From NCBI RefSeq assembly GCF_002847285.1, contig NZ_CP025407.1:868001-932000 (forward strand): a stretch of 64,000 bases of DNA, in the 5' to 3' direction. The stretch's first letter is position 1. Each line of letters begins with the position of its first letter. The notes under the pieces are model-generated. The model searched no databases, was not told the DNA's origin, and was given only the letters and a program-made list of their open reading frames with translations. This document shows positions 43,834 through 55,304 of this stretch, piece by piece. The position numbers and the translations under genes were made by a program. Source of the DNA: Streptomyces sp. CMB-StM0423 (GTDB taxonomy: Bacteria > Actinomycetota > Actinomycetes > Streptomycetales > Streptomycetaceae).

Positions 43834-45743
43834 GCGGGGGCGGCGGCGAGTTCGCCCATGCGGGCCAGGGCGGAGATCCAGAAGCGCTGGCGCGCCTGCG
43901 CCTGGCCCACGAGGTAGGTGGCGCGCAGCTTGGGCGGCAGGTGCGGCAGCAGCCGCGCCACCACGTCGAGGTGCCGTTCGAGCTGCGACACCTCCGCGTT
44001 GGAGAACACCTGGTGCACCAGGTCGGTGTCGTTGGTGCCCTCCGCGGACGTCTCGACGGCCGCCGCCAGCCGGGCCTGCCAGCCCGCCAGGTCGGCGGCC
44101 AGCTCCGCCAGCCCGGTCTGCGGCCGCTCCGCGAGCCGCGCTTCGAGGCCGGACAGCGGCACCGGCGCGTACTCGCCGTCGCCGAGGTAGATCAGCCCCT
44201 GCTCCAGCGGGATGTCGGCGCGGTGCAGCTTGATCAGCCGCTCCAGGGTGCGCTTGGTGACCCAGTCGCGGCCCTCGTCGTCGATGTCGTTGTTCCACCA
44301 TTCGAGGACGGTCTCGGCGGTCTCGCCGTAGGTCGAGATCAGCCACTCGTTGGCCGGGATGTCCTCAGGACGCACCTCGTAGCTGACCGTGAACCGGCTG
44401 GCCTGGGCCACGTTGTTGCTGCTGACCAGCATCTTGCGGCCCAGGTGGTACGGCGGGTTCTGGAGCGCCACCTGGGCGCGCAGCCCGGGCAGTGCGCGGC
44501 CCGCGAGGGTCCACTCCTGGGTGATCTCCATCAGCTTCGCGTACGTCGCCTTGTCCTTGGGCCGGTTGTACTCGTCCCAGATGAGCATCTTCGGCTCCGG
44601 GTCGAGCAACGACCTGGCGAGCATCGCCTCCAGCGCGCCGTCCGCGGTCGGCACCGGTACGCACAGGTCCTCGACGTTGGTCACCGGCAGCGAGAAGTAC
44701 ACCGGTTCGCGGCCGGTCTCGTCCCGGGCGACCTGCTTGGCGATCTCCGTCTTGCCGCAGCCGGGCGGCCCTTGGAGCAGTACCGCCCAGCGGTGCGCCG
44801 CGGCGGCCCTGAGGATGCGGCGGACCGGGTCGGTCAGCGTGGCGGGGTTGGCCGCGCCGACCGCCGCCGCGATGGCGTCGAGCACTTCCTCCGTACGGTC
44901 CCGGCCCGGCGCGCCGCCGGCACCCTCGGCCCCGGTCTCGACCAGCGCCAGCCGGCGGCCGTTGTGCAGCGGCAGCCCCCAGGCCAGCGGGAAGCCGGCG
45001 CGGGCGCAGTCGAGTACGTGCTGGAGGGTGCGCGGCGAGAGCAGGCCGCGCAGGTGCGGGTCGAGGGCGGCCCACTGCCGGAACACCTCCCGCAGGTCCC
45101 AGTCGGGGAACCGGGCGGCCAGCGCGTACCGCCACGCGGTGTCGTTGGCGGACAGCCGGAGGGTCACCATCCGGTCCAGGATCGCCAGGTCGGAGCGGCG
45201 CACGCTGGTCTCGGCCAGCGACTCGTTGTCGGTGAGGAACACCCCGACGCAGCCCAGCTCGCGCAGGTCGTACTCGCCGAGGGTCCAGTTGCAGGCCATC
45301 TGCATGAGCTGGCTTTGGACCGTGTTGCCCGCCTGGAGGGAGTCGTCGACGAGGAGGACGAACGGCGTGCCGGGGGTGAGCTGGCGCATCACGAGCTGGC
45401 GCAGGGCGAGTTCGCCGCTGCGCTCGTCGCGTACGGGGGCGTTGATCAGCAGGTCGTCCGGGGCGAGGTTGGCCGCGGGCAGGACCACCAGGCCGGTGCC
45501 GGGGTAGCGCTTCGGCACGTACGAGACGAAGGTGGACGTCTTGCCGATGCCGTGCTCGCCGAAGATCTGCCCGGTCTGGCCGGTGGCGATCATCGCGTCG
45601 ATGAACTTCTCCAGCTTGGCGGTCGGCCCCTCCTGCGGCGGGTCGGGATAGGTGGCGTTCGCCCGCCACTGCCGGCCCGCGGCGGGCGGTTCCGGCGGTG
45701 TCGCGGCAGACGGTGTCGCGGCGGGTGGTGTCGCGGCGGCCAC
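43767..45743 (-). CDS. MoxR-like ATPase with two AAA modules
   Basis: Protein of 658 residues. First module (residues 35-250): Walker A GEHGIGKTS near 62-70 and LVDD near 131-134. Second module (residues 285-520): Walker A GPPGCGKT near 325-332, Walker B MLIWDE near 386-391, and a sensor-like NNVAQ. The C-terminal 130 residues are helical, ending in an Ala/Ser-rich tail (LSSSSPSSSSSP and more Ser). The stop at 43767 lies inside the 3' end of the opposite-strand oxygenase gene, a 67-bp overlap. GTG 45743 shares its first base with the TAG of the VWA gene (TAGTG). MoxR ATPases with a VWA partner act as chaperone-like machines for assembling or remodelling complexes. Confidence 0.88.
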   Translation of the reverse strand: MAAATPPAATPSAATPPEPPAAGRQWRANATYPDPPQEGPTAKLEKFIDAMIATGQTGQIFGEHGIGKTSTFVSYVPKRYPGTGLVVLPAANLAPDDLLINAPVRDERSGELALRQLVMRQLTPGTPFVLLVDDSLQAGNTVQSQLMQMACNWTLGEYDLRELGCVGVFLTDNESLAETSVRRSDLAILDRMVTLRLSANDTAWRYALAARFPDWDLREVFRQWAALDPHLRGLLSPRTLQHVLDCARAGFPLAWGLPLHNGRRLALVETGAEGAGGAPGRDRTEEVLDAIAAAVGAANPATLTDPVRRILRAAAAHRWAVLLQGPPGCGKTEIAKQVARDETGREPVYFSLPVTNVEDLCVPVPTADGALEAMLARSLLDPEPKMLIWDEYNRPKDKATYAKLMEITQEWTLAGRALPGLRAQVALQNPPYHLGRKMLVSSNNVAQASRFTVSYEVRPEDIPANEWLISTYGETAETVLEWWNNDIDDEGRDWVTKRTLERLIKLHRADIPLEQGLIYLGDGEYAPVPLSGLEARLAERPQTGLAELAADLAGWQARLAAAVETSAEGTNDTDLVHQVFSNAEVSQLERHLDVVARLLPHLPPKLRATYLVGQAQARQRFWISALARMGELAAAPAYSLSSSSPSSSSSPSSSSSSS

Positions 45744-47191
45744 TAGGTGCTTCTCCTCTGCTGTCGTTCGGACGTGACCCGGTGGCAGGCCATCGGGCGG
45801 TGGTGCCGCTCCGGCCAGTCGTCGCCGCCGTCGGTGATCAGCCAGATCCAGCGGTCGGGGTCGGCGGGGGTGACGTGGGGCGCGTAGCCGTCGGTGACGA
45901 CGATCACCGCGTCGGGCTCGTGCGGGAAGGGCTTCCCGGCGACCTCCAGCCGGCCTTCCGCGTAGTCGACGACGCATCGGAAGTCCGTGCCGCCGCCGCC
46001 CGCCACCCGCTCCCCGGGCACGAACGGCATCACGACGCCGTCGAAGGAGAGCCAGTGGCTCTCCACCCCGTCCGTCTGCCCGACCAGGGTGGTCAGCCAC
46101 CCGACCACGGCGTCGGGCATGGACCCCGAGGTGTCGAAGGCGACGAGCACGACCTTCGTACGCTCCGGGCCGCGGCGGGTGAGCATCGGCTCGTGGCCGA
46201 GCGCGAGGACGATCGCGCCGTGCTTCTTCGGGTAGACCAGCCGCTCGCTCTCGGTCAGCTTGGAGGCGAGCACGTCGGTCAGCCACCGCTGCCACCAGTC
46301 GACCCGGCGCGTACGGGGCGTGCTGCCGCGCAGCTTGTCGAGCCCGAGGCGGCCCCACAGCCGGCTGAACCGCTCGCCGCCGTCGGCGGTGCGGTCGGCG
46401 AGGCCGAGCAGTTCCTCGCGGGCCGACCGGCCGCCGCGCAGCGCGGACTGCATGACCTCGCGCAGCACGTCGTCGCCGACCTGCCCGACGGTCTCGGGGT
46501 CCAGCGGGACCTCGGTGCCGGCCGCGCCGCCGGCGAGGTGCACGCAGTAACCGGACTGCGGGGTGTCGTGCGCCTTCATGCGGCGCAGTTCGCCGTAGAC
46601 CGTCAGGTCGGTGCGGATGAACTCGTGGTACGGCAGCGGGGCCAGCCCCTGCCCCCGCAGGTCGTCCCGGTACGCGCGGTACACCGCGTCCGGGTCGACG
46701 CCCACCGGCTCGGGCGGGCCGCCGCCCTCCGGCACCGCCTCCGGTAACGCGGTGCGGCCCAGCCGGCGCAGCGCGACGTGGTTGATCGCCACCTCGGCGG
46801 CGAGCGTGAACACCGGGTCGGAGCGCAGCTCCTCGTCCACGTAGAGGTGCCGGTGCATCAGGTGCCGCGCCTCGTGGAACAGCACGAATGCGACGCCCTC
46901 GAAGTCCAGCGACGCGAAGAAGTACGGGTTGTAGAGCAGCGCGCAGCGGCCGTCGCCGGTGGCCGTGACGGCGGCGGTCGGGATCGCGGTGGTGGCGAGG
47001 TGGCGGTGGCACTTCGTGTAGAGCCACGAGGCCACGACGCTCTGCCCGGTCCCGAAGTTCAGCAGCGCGGCCTCCTTGCGGCGCCGCGCCTCCGCCACGA
47101 CCTCCGGGTCCGCCGGCTCCTCCGCGGCTGCCGCGGCCGGCATCCGCCGCAGGTCGGGCGCGCCGTGCGTGCCCCGCCCGTCCCCGTGCAC
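45743..47191 (-). CDS. VWA protein with N-terminal metallopeptidase-like domain (COG3864/DUF2201 type)
   Basis: Protein of 482 residues. The N-terminal domain has a zincin motif HEARH at residues 106-110 after VAFVLF, with downstream acidic residues. The C-terminal VWA domain has MIDAS residues DTSGS at 353-357, GGGGTDF near 385 and VTDGY near 425. COG3864-like proteins of this build are the usual partners of MoxR-type ATPases. Whether the metallopeptidase part cleaves is not known. GTG 47191 has GAGGGGAG nine bases upstream. The stop TAG overlaps the start of the AAA gene, so the pair should be made in fixed ratio. The upstream gene is a receptor kinase 65 bases away. Confidence 0.9.
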   Translation of the reverse strand: MHGDGRGTHGAPDLRRMPAAAAAEEPADPEVVAEARRRKEAALLNFGTGQSVVASWLYTKCHRHLATTAIPTAAVTATGDGRCALLYNPYFFASLDFEGVAFVLFHEARHLMHRHLYVDEELRSDPVFTLAAEVAINHVALRRLGRTALPEAVPEGGGPPEPVGVDPDAVYRAYRDDLRGQGLAPLPYHEFIRTDLTVYGELRRMKAHDTPQSGYCVHLAGGAAGTEVPLDPETVGQVGDDVLREVMQSALRGGRSAREELLGLADRTADGGERFSRLWGRLGLDKLRGSTPRTRRVDWWQRWLTDVLASKLTESERLVYPKKHGAIVLALGHEPMLTRRGPERTKVVLVAFDTSGSMPDAVVGWLTTLVGQTDGVESHWLSFDGVVMPFVPGERVAGGGGTDFRCVVDYAEGRLEVAGKPFPHEPDAVIVVTDGYAPHVTPADPDRWIWLITDGGDDWPERHHRPMACHRVTSERQQRRST

Positions 47192-47256
47192 CAGTGGTCT
47201 CCCCTCGCCGCTCGCGGGCACGCTACAGGGCGCGGCGCGGGCGGCCTGCGGCGGGT

Positions 47257-49238
<1,982 letters not shown>

Positions 49239-49242
<4 letters not shown>

Positions 49243-51059
49243 GCGATCACCTCCGTGCAGATGGCCCGGGTGCCGCTCTGCACCTTCCAGGCGTCGGTGC
49301 ACACGCCGTCGTCCGCGGCGGACGCCGGGTGGACGGCGGTCACGCGGGCCAGTTGCTCGAAGATCCGCGACGGGCTGCCGCCTGAGCAGTCGCTCTGCGA
49401 CGCGAGGTTGGCGGCCCAGCGGCGCGAGGAGGAGACGGCGTAGCCCTTGTCGCGCTTGCCGCCGACGTACTCCCGGACCGGGAAGCAGTCGCCGACCTGG
49501 AAGTTGCGGTCCAGGCAGAGCCCTGTCTCGAAGTCGAGCAGCGACCACTCGACGCTGTCCGGGCCCCCGGTGCAGTCGTCGGACGTGCCCTCGGACTTGC
49601 CCGTGACGCGGGTGGCGGCGCGGGGCGAGTCGCAGGGGACCTTGTCGGGGGTGGCGTTCTCGGGTTCGAAGCCGATGACGGCGTAGTGGACCGTCAGGCA
49701 GTCGCCCTTGCGCGCGGCGTCGATGAGCTTGGCGCTCGCCACGTCCTCCTTCGTTTCGAGCGCGGCGTACGGGTCCTCGGGCTCCCGGTCCGCCTCGTCC
49801 TTCCGGTCCGGGGCCGCCGCGTCGTCGGCGGGCGGGTCGCGGTCCGCGGCGCCGTCGGCGTCGGCACCGTTGTCCGCGGCCGTCGGCGGGAGCTTCCGGC
49901 CGTCGTCGTCGGCCAGGGCGACGAGCACGATCGAGGACGCGGCGACGGCGACGACCGCGGCGGCGGCGACCAGCCACGTCAGCCGGCGGCGCCGGAGCGG
50001 GGGCCGCGCGGGCGCCGGTGCGGCCGGGGCGCCGCCGGCCGCCTTCGCCGTTCGGGCCACCTCACCGGCGATCCGGGTCCGGTCCGGACCGCCGGACTCC
50101 GGCCCCGCGGACTCCGGGCCCCCCGGCCCTGTACCGCCCGCTGCCGCACCCGGTGTCGCGCCGTCCTCGCCCGCTTCCCGCTCCCGGATCGCCGCCAGCC
50201 ACTCCCCCGGCAGCCAGTCCCCGCCGCCCGCCGCGCCCGGCCGCGCCGCCAGCCGGGAGCCGAACTCGGCGACGACCGCCGCCGCGTCCGGCCGCTCGGC
50301 GGCCTCCGCCCGCAGGCACGGCAGCACCGCGCCGGCCAGCTCGGGCGGCAGCCCGGTGAGGTCCTGCTCGGCTCTGGCCACGCGGGGCAGCAGCCGGAAG
50401 AAGTCGGCGGTGTCGGCGTACGGCGGGCGGCCGGTGACCAGGTAGAACACCGTGGCGCCCAGCGCGTACAGGTCGGCGGCCGGCGTGCTGGGCTCGCCGC
50501 GCGCCTGCTCCGGGGCGCTGAAGGCGACGCTGCCCAGGCTGACCGTGGTGCGGGTGAGGTCGGCGGGGCGCGAGATGCCGAAGTCGATGAGGCGCGGTCC
50601 CGCCACGGGCAGCAGCACGTTCGACGGCTTCAGGTCGCGGTGCACGATCCCCTCGGCGTGCAGCGCCGCCAGCGCCTCCGCCGTGCCGGCCGCCACCCAC
50701 AGCGCGGCGTCGGCTGGCAGCGGGCCGCGGGTACGGACCAGTTCGGCCAGCGACGGGGCGGGCACGTACTCCGTCGCCATCCAGGGCACGGCCGCGTCCG
50801 GGTCGGCGTCGACGACGGCCGCCGTGTACGCCCCGCTGACCCGGCGCGCCAGGGCGACCTCGCGGGCGAACCGGCGCCGCGCGTCGCCGGTGACCGGGCC
50901 CCCGGAGTCCACCGTCTTGACCGCCACCGGGCGGCCGGCGGCGGAGCGCGCCAGATACACCTGGCCCATGCCGCCGGCACCCAGCCGTCTGACGATCCGG
51001 TACGGCCCGACCTCGGCCGGCGCCGCCTGCGGCACGCCGACCGGTGGTTCCCCCGTCAT
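49239..51059 (-). CDS. Receptor-type Ser/Thr protein kinase (PknB-like), first of a pair
   Basis: Protein of 606 residues. Kinase domain 18-270: GAGGMGQV, AVK at 46-48, HRDLKPSN at 140-147, DFG at 159-161, APEQARGEPS. A Gly/Pro-rich linker leads to RRRRL and a membrane helix at 361-383 (TWLVAAAAVVAVAASSIVLV), then a 220-residue outside domain with an acidic start and Cys pairs (KGDCLTV, KVPCDS, DDCTGG, GLCLDRNFQVGDCFP, QSDCSGG, DGVCTD, RAICTE). Layout mirrors the downstream kinase, so the pair arose by duplication. ATG 51059 follows GGGGAG. It is the first gene of the kinase-kinase-VWA-AAA unit. Confidence 0.93.
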
Positions 51060-51194
51060 CCCCGGCACTCCCCCCAAGTCGCCCCGGCGCACGGCCTGTT
51101 CGCCGCGCGCCGGGAGCAGGCTACCCGCGCGGGCGCGGGCGGCACCCGGTCCGTACCCCTCTCGGACGCAGGCATCCCGACCGGCGGTTGCGCG

Positions 51195-51545
51195 CCCGTA
51201 CGCGGCGGTGGATGCGCCGCTCGCACCCGACTCCTCCGACTCGATGGGCACGGTGGTGAGCATCTGGTCCACCTGCTCGCGGGGCAGCAGTTCACCGCCG
51301 AGCAGGGCGGCGCAGAAGCGGTTCAGGTCGCGGGTGGTGGAGATGACCTGCCCGGCGGACCAAGTGACGGTGGGATTGAACTCGGTGACGTCGTGGACCG
51401 GGGCGTCCGGGTCCTCCTCGGAGAGCGTGGAGTAGTGCCGGCCGTGGGGGCGCGGCACCGCGGCGGAGGAGCCGGGCACGGAGATGGCCCGCAGCTCCAG
51501 CGCACGGTGATCTCGCGGCCGTCGTTGCCGTCGCCACCCCGGGCT
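51195..51545 (-). pseudogene. Central fragment of a serine hydrolase (class C beta-lactamase family)
   Basis: In the frame from about 51500: LRAISVPGSSAAVPRPHGRH, then DVTEFNPTVTWSAGQVISTT and RDLNRFCAALLGGELLPREQ, then MLTTVP and AYG. This is the WSAG/ST-GDLNRF block of D-Ala-D-Ala carboxypeptidase-like serine hydrolases. The SxxK and YxN catalytic motifs and both ends are missing, and the upstream piece (DGREITVR) is in another frame. About 300-350 bp are left. The next gene's promoter begins at its 5' break. Confidence 0.7.
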
Positions 51546-51548
51546 TGC

Positions 51549-51565
51549 ATACCCCCCAGGGGTAG
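51549..51565. promoter_or_regulatory. CsoR/CstR-like operator, copy 1
   Basis: ATACCCCCCAGGGGTAG, an imperfect palindrome with C-tract/G-tract arms and TA ends as in CsoR/RcnR-family operators. It lies 58 bases before the MFS start, about one and a half helical turns from copy 2 in centre-to-centre multiples. Confidence 0.6.
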
Positions 51566-51582
51566 TGTTATATCTTCCTCGC

Positions 51583-51599
51583 ATACCCCTAGGGGGTAT
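51583..51599. promoter_or_regulatory. CsoR/CstR-like operator, copy 2
   Basis: ATACCCCTAGGGGGTAT, near-perfect palindrome; centres of the two copies are 34 bases apart. Overlaps the region just before the ribosome site AAGGAGG of the DHA2 transporter. The family of regulators senses Cu(I), Ni/Co or persulfide; no such regulator is in the window. Confidence 0.65.
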
Positions 51600-51622
51600 T
51601 CACCTCAAGGAGGCGTACTGCC

Positions 51623-53080
51623 ATGTCATCCGTCAACCCCCGCCGCTGGTGGGCACTGCTCGTGCTCGCCACCGCGCAGTTCATGGTCATCATGGACACC
51701 TCGATCATCGGCGTCGCGCTCCCCGAGATGCAGCGTGACCTGGGCTTCTCGCCGGGCGATCTGCAGTGGGTCTTCAACGCCTACGTCGTCGCCTTCGGCG
51801 GCCTGCTGCTCCTCGGCGGCCGGCTCTCCGACCTCTTCGGCGCCCGGCGCGTGTTCGTCACCGGTTGGGGCGTGCTCATCGCGGGCTCCGTGGTGGCCGC
51901 GGCGGCGCAGAGCGCGGCGGTCGAGATCGCCGGGCGCGCCGTGCAGGGCGTCGGCGGGGCGCTCATCGCGCCGTCCGCGATGACCCTGCTGATGATCCTC
52001 TTCAGCCACGACCCGCGGGAGCTGGGCAAGGCGCTCGCCCTCTACGGCGCCGCGGCCCCGGCCGGCGGCACCGCCGGGGTGTTCCTCGGCGGCGTGTTCA
52101 CCGAGTGGCTGAGCTGGCCGTGGATCTTCATCATCTACGTGCCCATCGGCATCGCCACCCTGCTCGCCACCGGCCTGCTGCCGTCCGTCCAGCCCCGCCG
52201 CGGCGGCGTGGACGTGCTCGGCGCCGGCGCCGTCACCGCCGGGCTCGCGCTCGCGGTCTTCGCCGTCGTCCGGGCCCCCGAGGTGGGCTGGGGCGCCGCG
52301 GCCACGGTCGTCCAACTGGCCGGCGCCGCCGCGCTGCTGGCGCTCTTCCTGGTGATCCAGCGCACCGCCCGCTCGCCGCTCATGCCGCTGGGCGTGTGGC
52401 GTACGCCGCGGCTGGCGTCCGCGAACCTGGCCATGGTGCTGCTCGGCGCCGCCTGGATCCCGATGTGGTACTTCCTCAACCTCTACCTCCAGCAGGTCCT
52501 CGGCTACGGGGCCTTCGCCTCCGGCGCCGCGCTGCTGCCCATGACCGGGCTGCTGATGGTCGTCATGACCCTGCTGTCCGCCCGGCTGCTCGGCCGGTTC
52601 GGGTCCAAGCCGCTGCTGGCCGGCGGGCTGCTGACGCTGGCGGCCGGGCTGCTGTGGCTGTCGGCGGTCGAGCCCACCGGGTCGTTCGCGGTCGACGTCC
52701 TGCCCGCCTCGCTGGTCGCGGCGCTGGGCATGTCGCTGGCGTACATCCCGGGGCTGATGGCCGCGATGTCCGGCGTCCCGCAGGAGCAGGCCGGACTGGC
52801 GTCCGGCATCGTCAACACCACGTACCAGGTGGGCTCCGCCCTCGGCCTCGCGGCGCTGACCGCGCTGGCCACCTCGCAGGGCGCCGGCCGACTCGGCGAC
52901 CTGCCGGCGCTCACCGACGGGTTCAGCGCCGCGTTCACCGGAGCCGCCGGGGTGGCGGCCGCGGGCGCGCTGCTGACCGCGCTGTTCATGGGCCGCCGCG
53001 GCAGCCGTCCGGCGGCGGGTGCCGCCGGGGCCGGAGCGGACGCGGGTGCGGGTGCGGGTGCCGAGGCGGTACGCCTCTGA
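51623..53080 (+). CDS. DHA2-type MFS multidrug exporter
   Basis: Protein of 485 residues with about 14 membrane helices. FMVIMDTSIIGVALPEMQRDL is the classic DHA2 motif D1, LSDLFGARRVFVTG is motif A, GRAVQGVGGALIAPSAMTLL is motif B, and APAGGTAGVFLGGVFTEWLSWPWIF is motif C. The C-terminal tail is Gly/Ala-rich. ATG 51623 is preceded by AAGGAGG. Two CsoR/CstR-like operators lie in its promoter, pointing to induction by metal or sulfane sulfur or electrophile stress. Confidence 0.92.
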   Translation: MSSVNPRRWWALLVLATAQFMVIMDTSIIGVALPEMQRDLGFSPGDLQWVFNAYVVAFGGLLLLGGRLSDLFGARRVFVTGWGVLIAGSVVAAAAQSAAVEIAGRAVQGVGGALIAPSAMTLLMILFSHDPRELGKALALYGAAAPAGGTAGVFLGGVFTEWLSWPWIFIIYVPIGIATLLATGLLPSVQPRRGGVDVLGAGAVTAGLALAVFAVVRAPEVGWGAAATVVQLAGAAALLALFLVIQRTARSPLMPLGVWRTPRLASANLAMVLLGAAWIPMWYFLNLYLQQVLGYGAFASGAALLPMTGLLMVVMTLLSARLLGRFGSKPLLAGGLLTLAAGLLWLSAVEPTGSFAVDVLPASLVAALGMSLAYIPGLMAAMSGVPQEQAGLASGIVNTTYQVGSALGLAALTALATSQGAGRLGDLPALTDGFSAAFTGAAGVAAAGALLTALFMGRRGSRPAAGAAGAGADAGAGAGAEAVRL

Positions 53081-53338
53081 CGGCGGCCGCCGCACCGCGC
53101 CACCGGGGTACGGGTCACGGTTCACCGCCGCACGGCGGGGCCGTGGCCCGTACCCCGCACACGTGCCCGGGAGGAGTCCCGGGACCGGCGCAGTACAACT
53201 GAGCAGGCGGCGGTGACCGGACGGACACGGACCGTACCGGCCGGCTCCCTCCACCCGCACCGGCGGGGGACGAGCCGCGCCAGCCGCAGGCGTAACCGGG
53301 CATCCGGCCCGGCCGCGCCCCGACCGCGAGGAGGACCC

Positions 53339-53800
53339 GTGCCCACCGACTCACGAGTGTTCGCCGAAGGCAGCCGCGCCCTGCGCTACACGCTCGCCGG
53401 GATCGTGCTGCTCGCCCTCGTCTACGTCGCCGGCGTCTTCGCCTGGGGCGGGGCGGCCTGGTCCACCGCGCCCTTCCGCGGCGCGGCGGAAGCGCGCGAG
53501 CGCACCGTGGGCTCGGGCGAGTTCCGTATCTCCACCTACGAGGAGTTCTTCGACCTGTGCGCGGCGGTGCAGACGAAGGAGGACGAGATCGGCGCGCTCC
53601 GGGACGAGCTGGACACCAAGCCGTCCGAGTACCGCACCGACCAGATCACCACCTCCCTCACCGCGCTGCGCGCCGCCCGGTCCGAGCTGGTCAACGACTA
53701 CAACGCCAAGTCCCGGCAGGAGCACCGCAAGGCGTTCAAGGACGCCGGGCTGCCCGCCGAGCTGAGCACCGACGCGAAGGAGACCTCGTGCGCCGCCTGA
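53339..53800 (+). CDS. Small membrane protein with coiled-coil, unknown
   Basis: Protein of 153 residues starting at GTG 53339 with GAGGAGG upstream. One membrane helix (YTLAGIVLLALVYVAGVFAWGG, residues 17-38), then an outside region with YEEFFDLCAAVQTKEDEIGALRDEL and ITTSLTALRAARSELVNDYNAKSR, a helical coiled coil, and a Cys near the end (ETSCAA). Its last 13 bases overlap the start of a lipoprotein gene, so the two are coupled. No family assigned; a phage-superinfection-like or secretion accessory role cannot be told. Confidence 0.75.
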   Translation: MPTDSRVFAEGSRALRYTLAGIVLLALVYVAGVFAWGGAAWSTAPFRGAAEARERTVGSGEFRISTYEEFFDLCAAVQTKEDEIGALRDELDTKPSEYRTDQITTSLTALRAARSELVNDYNAKSRQEHRKAFKDAGLPAELSTDAKETSCAA

Positions 53801-54354
53801 TCCGTATCCTCACCGCCCTCGCCGCGACCGCCGCCCTCGCGTTCACCGCCGCGGCCTGCACGGACGACTCCTCCCAGGCCCAGGAGTCGCGGACCAAGCA
53901 GTCCGGCTACGACCGGCTCGTCCAGCGCCAGCCGGCGGACGCGATGCGGTACTCCCCGACCCGGGAGACCATCAACAAGTGGGTCGACAACTGGGAGAAG
54001 CCCGGGAAGCTGTCGTACGTCTACCTGCAGAACGCCAACGGCGAGTACGGCTACTTCGTCCTCGAAGGGCTGCCGGTCTCGTACTGCGCCATGCTCACCC
54101 CGCCGGAGGACGTCGACTCCTCCAACAGCGGCATGGTGACGAGGACGGCGCCCGGCATGGACGGCGTCTACTACTCGGGCGGCCAGTGCAGCGCGTACTA
54201 CGGCTTCGACGCCACCACCGGCGCGTACATGGAGTTCACCATCGGCAGCAACCAGAGCTTCTTCCTCTACGACAAGCCGATGACCCTGCCGGAGTTCCGC
54301 GACGCGACGCCGCTCGGCCAGACCCGTATCGAGGGCGGCAAGGTCGCGCGCTAG
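53788..54354 (+). CDS. Lipoprotein of unknown function
   Basis: Protein of 188 residues from GTG 53788: RRLIRILTALAATAALAFTA then AAC, a lipobox (TAAAC) near residue 24, so lipid-anchored outside the membrane. The domain has INKWVDNWEKPGKLSYVYLQNANGEYGYFVLEGLPVSYCAMLTPPE, and GGQCSAYYGFDATTGAYMEFTIGSNQSFFLYDKPM, typical of Streptomyces prophage-like or plasmid lipoproteins without known role. The TAG stop falls inside the CTAG target site of the inserted IS element. Confidence 0.8.
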   Translation: MRRLIRILTALAATAALAFTAAACTDDSSQAQESRTKQSGYDRLVQRQPADAMRYSPTRETINKWVDNWEKPGKLSYVYLQNANGEYGYFVLEGLPVSYCAMLTPPEDVDSSNSGMVTRTAPGMDGVYYSGGQCSAYYGFDATTGAYMEFTIGSNQSFFLYDKPMTLPEFRDATPLGQTRIEGGKVAR

Positions 54355-55304
54355 GTGTATTGCCCGGAGAGGTTGGGGACGCGGGTGGCGGGTGGTTGGC
54401 CCTTCAGCGCGGTGTGTCCGCGGTGGTGATTGTAGGTGTGCAGCCATGTGGGGAAGGCGTCGCGTCGTTCCTGTTCTGATCGGTAGGGCTTTGCGTAGGC
54501 CCACTCGTCGAGCAGGGTGCGGTTGAGGCGTTCGACCTTGCCGTTGGTCTGTGGCCGGTAGGGCCGGGTTCGCTTGTGAGTGATCCCTGCGTCGGCGAGT
54601 GCATCGCGCCAGGTGTGCGACTTGTAGCAGGCGCCGTTGTCGGTCAGTACGCGCTCGACGGTGATGCCGCAGTCGGTGAAGAAGGCGTGGGCGCGGGTCC
54701 AGAAGGCGGTGGCGGTCTCCTTCTTCTCGTCGGTGTGGATTTCGCTGTAGGCGAGGCGGGAGTGGTCGTCGACGGCGGTGTGGAGGTAGCTGTAGCCGGC
54801 GTTCTTGCGGGTCTTGCGGCCGGCTTGCCGGCCCAGGACCTTGTGGCCGCCGCCGTCGGGGATGTTGCCGAGCTTCTTGATGTCGACGTGCACCAGTTCG
54901 CCGGGGCGGTCGCGTTCGTAGCGGCGGATGACGCGGCCGGTGGCCCGGTCCAGGTGGGTCAGGCGGGCCAGGCGGTAGCGGGTCAGTACGCGGTGCACGG
55001 TCGAGGGGATCAGACCGAGCAGGTGGGCGATGCGGGCTGGTCCCCAGCGGCGCAGGACGCGGACCTTGATGATCCGGCGCTCGGTGCGGGTCGGGGTCCG
55101 GCGCGGGCAGCGGCGGGGGCGGCTGGAGCGGTCGGCCATGCCCGCCTCACCACACGCGCGGTAGCGGTCGGCCCACCGCTGTGCGGTGGTCGGCGATACC
55201 TGGAAGCGCTCGGCAGCACGGCGCAGGGGCCAGCCGTCCTCGACCACGCAGCGGGCCAGACGCAGCCGGCCAGTCTCGGTCAGGGGTGCATTACGGTGTG
55301 GCAT
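54351..55304 (-). CDS. IS481-family DDE transposase
   Basis: Protein of 317 residues from ATG 55304. An N-terminal helix-turn-helix (LRLARCVVEDGWPLRRAAERF, VSPTTAQRWADRYR) and a second HTH (IAHLLGLIPSTVHRVLTRY) precede the DDE integrase core: first Asp in LVHVDIKKLG, second in VLTDNGACY, Glu in NGKVERLNRTL. These are the IS481 spacing. The stop TAG is not in the element: its bases come from the CTAG target site, so insertion elsewhere would give a different C-terminus. Looks intact. Confidence 0.93.
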   Translation of the reverse strand: MPHRNAPLTETGRLRLARCVVEDGWPLRRAAERFQVSPTTAQRWADRYRACGEAGMADRSSRPRRCPRRTPTRTERRIIKVRVLRRWGPARIAHLLGLIPSTVHRVLTRYRLARLTHLDRATGRVIRRYERDRPGELVHVDIKKLGNIPDGGGHKVLGRQAGRKTRKNAGYSYLHTAVDDHSRLAYSEIHTDEKKETATAFWTRAHAFFTDCGITVERVLTDNGACYKSHTWRDALADAGITHKRTRPYRPQTNGKVERLNRTLLDEWAYAKPYRSEQERRDAFPTWLHTYNHHRGHTALKGQPPATRVPNLSGQYT

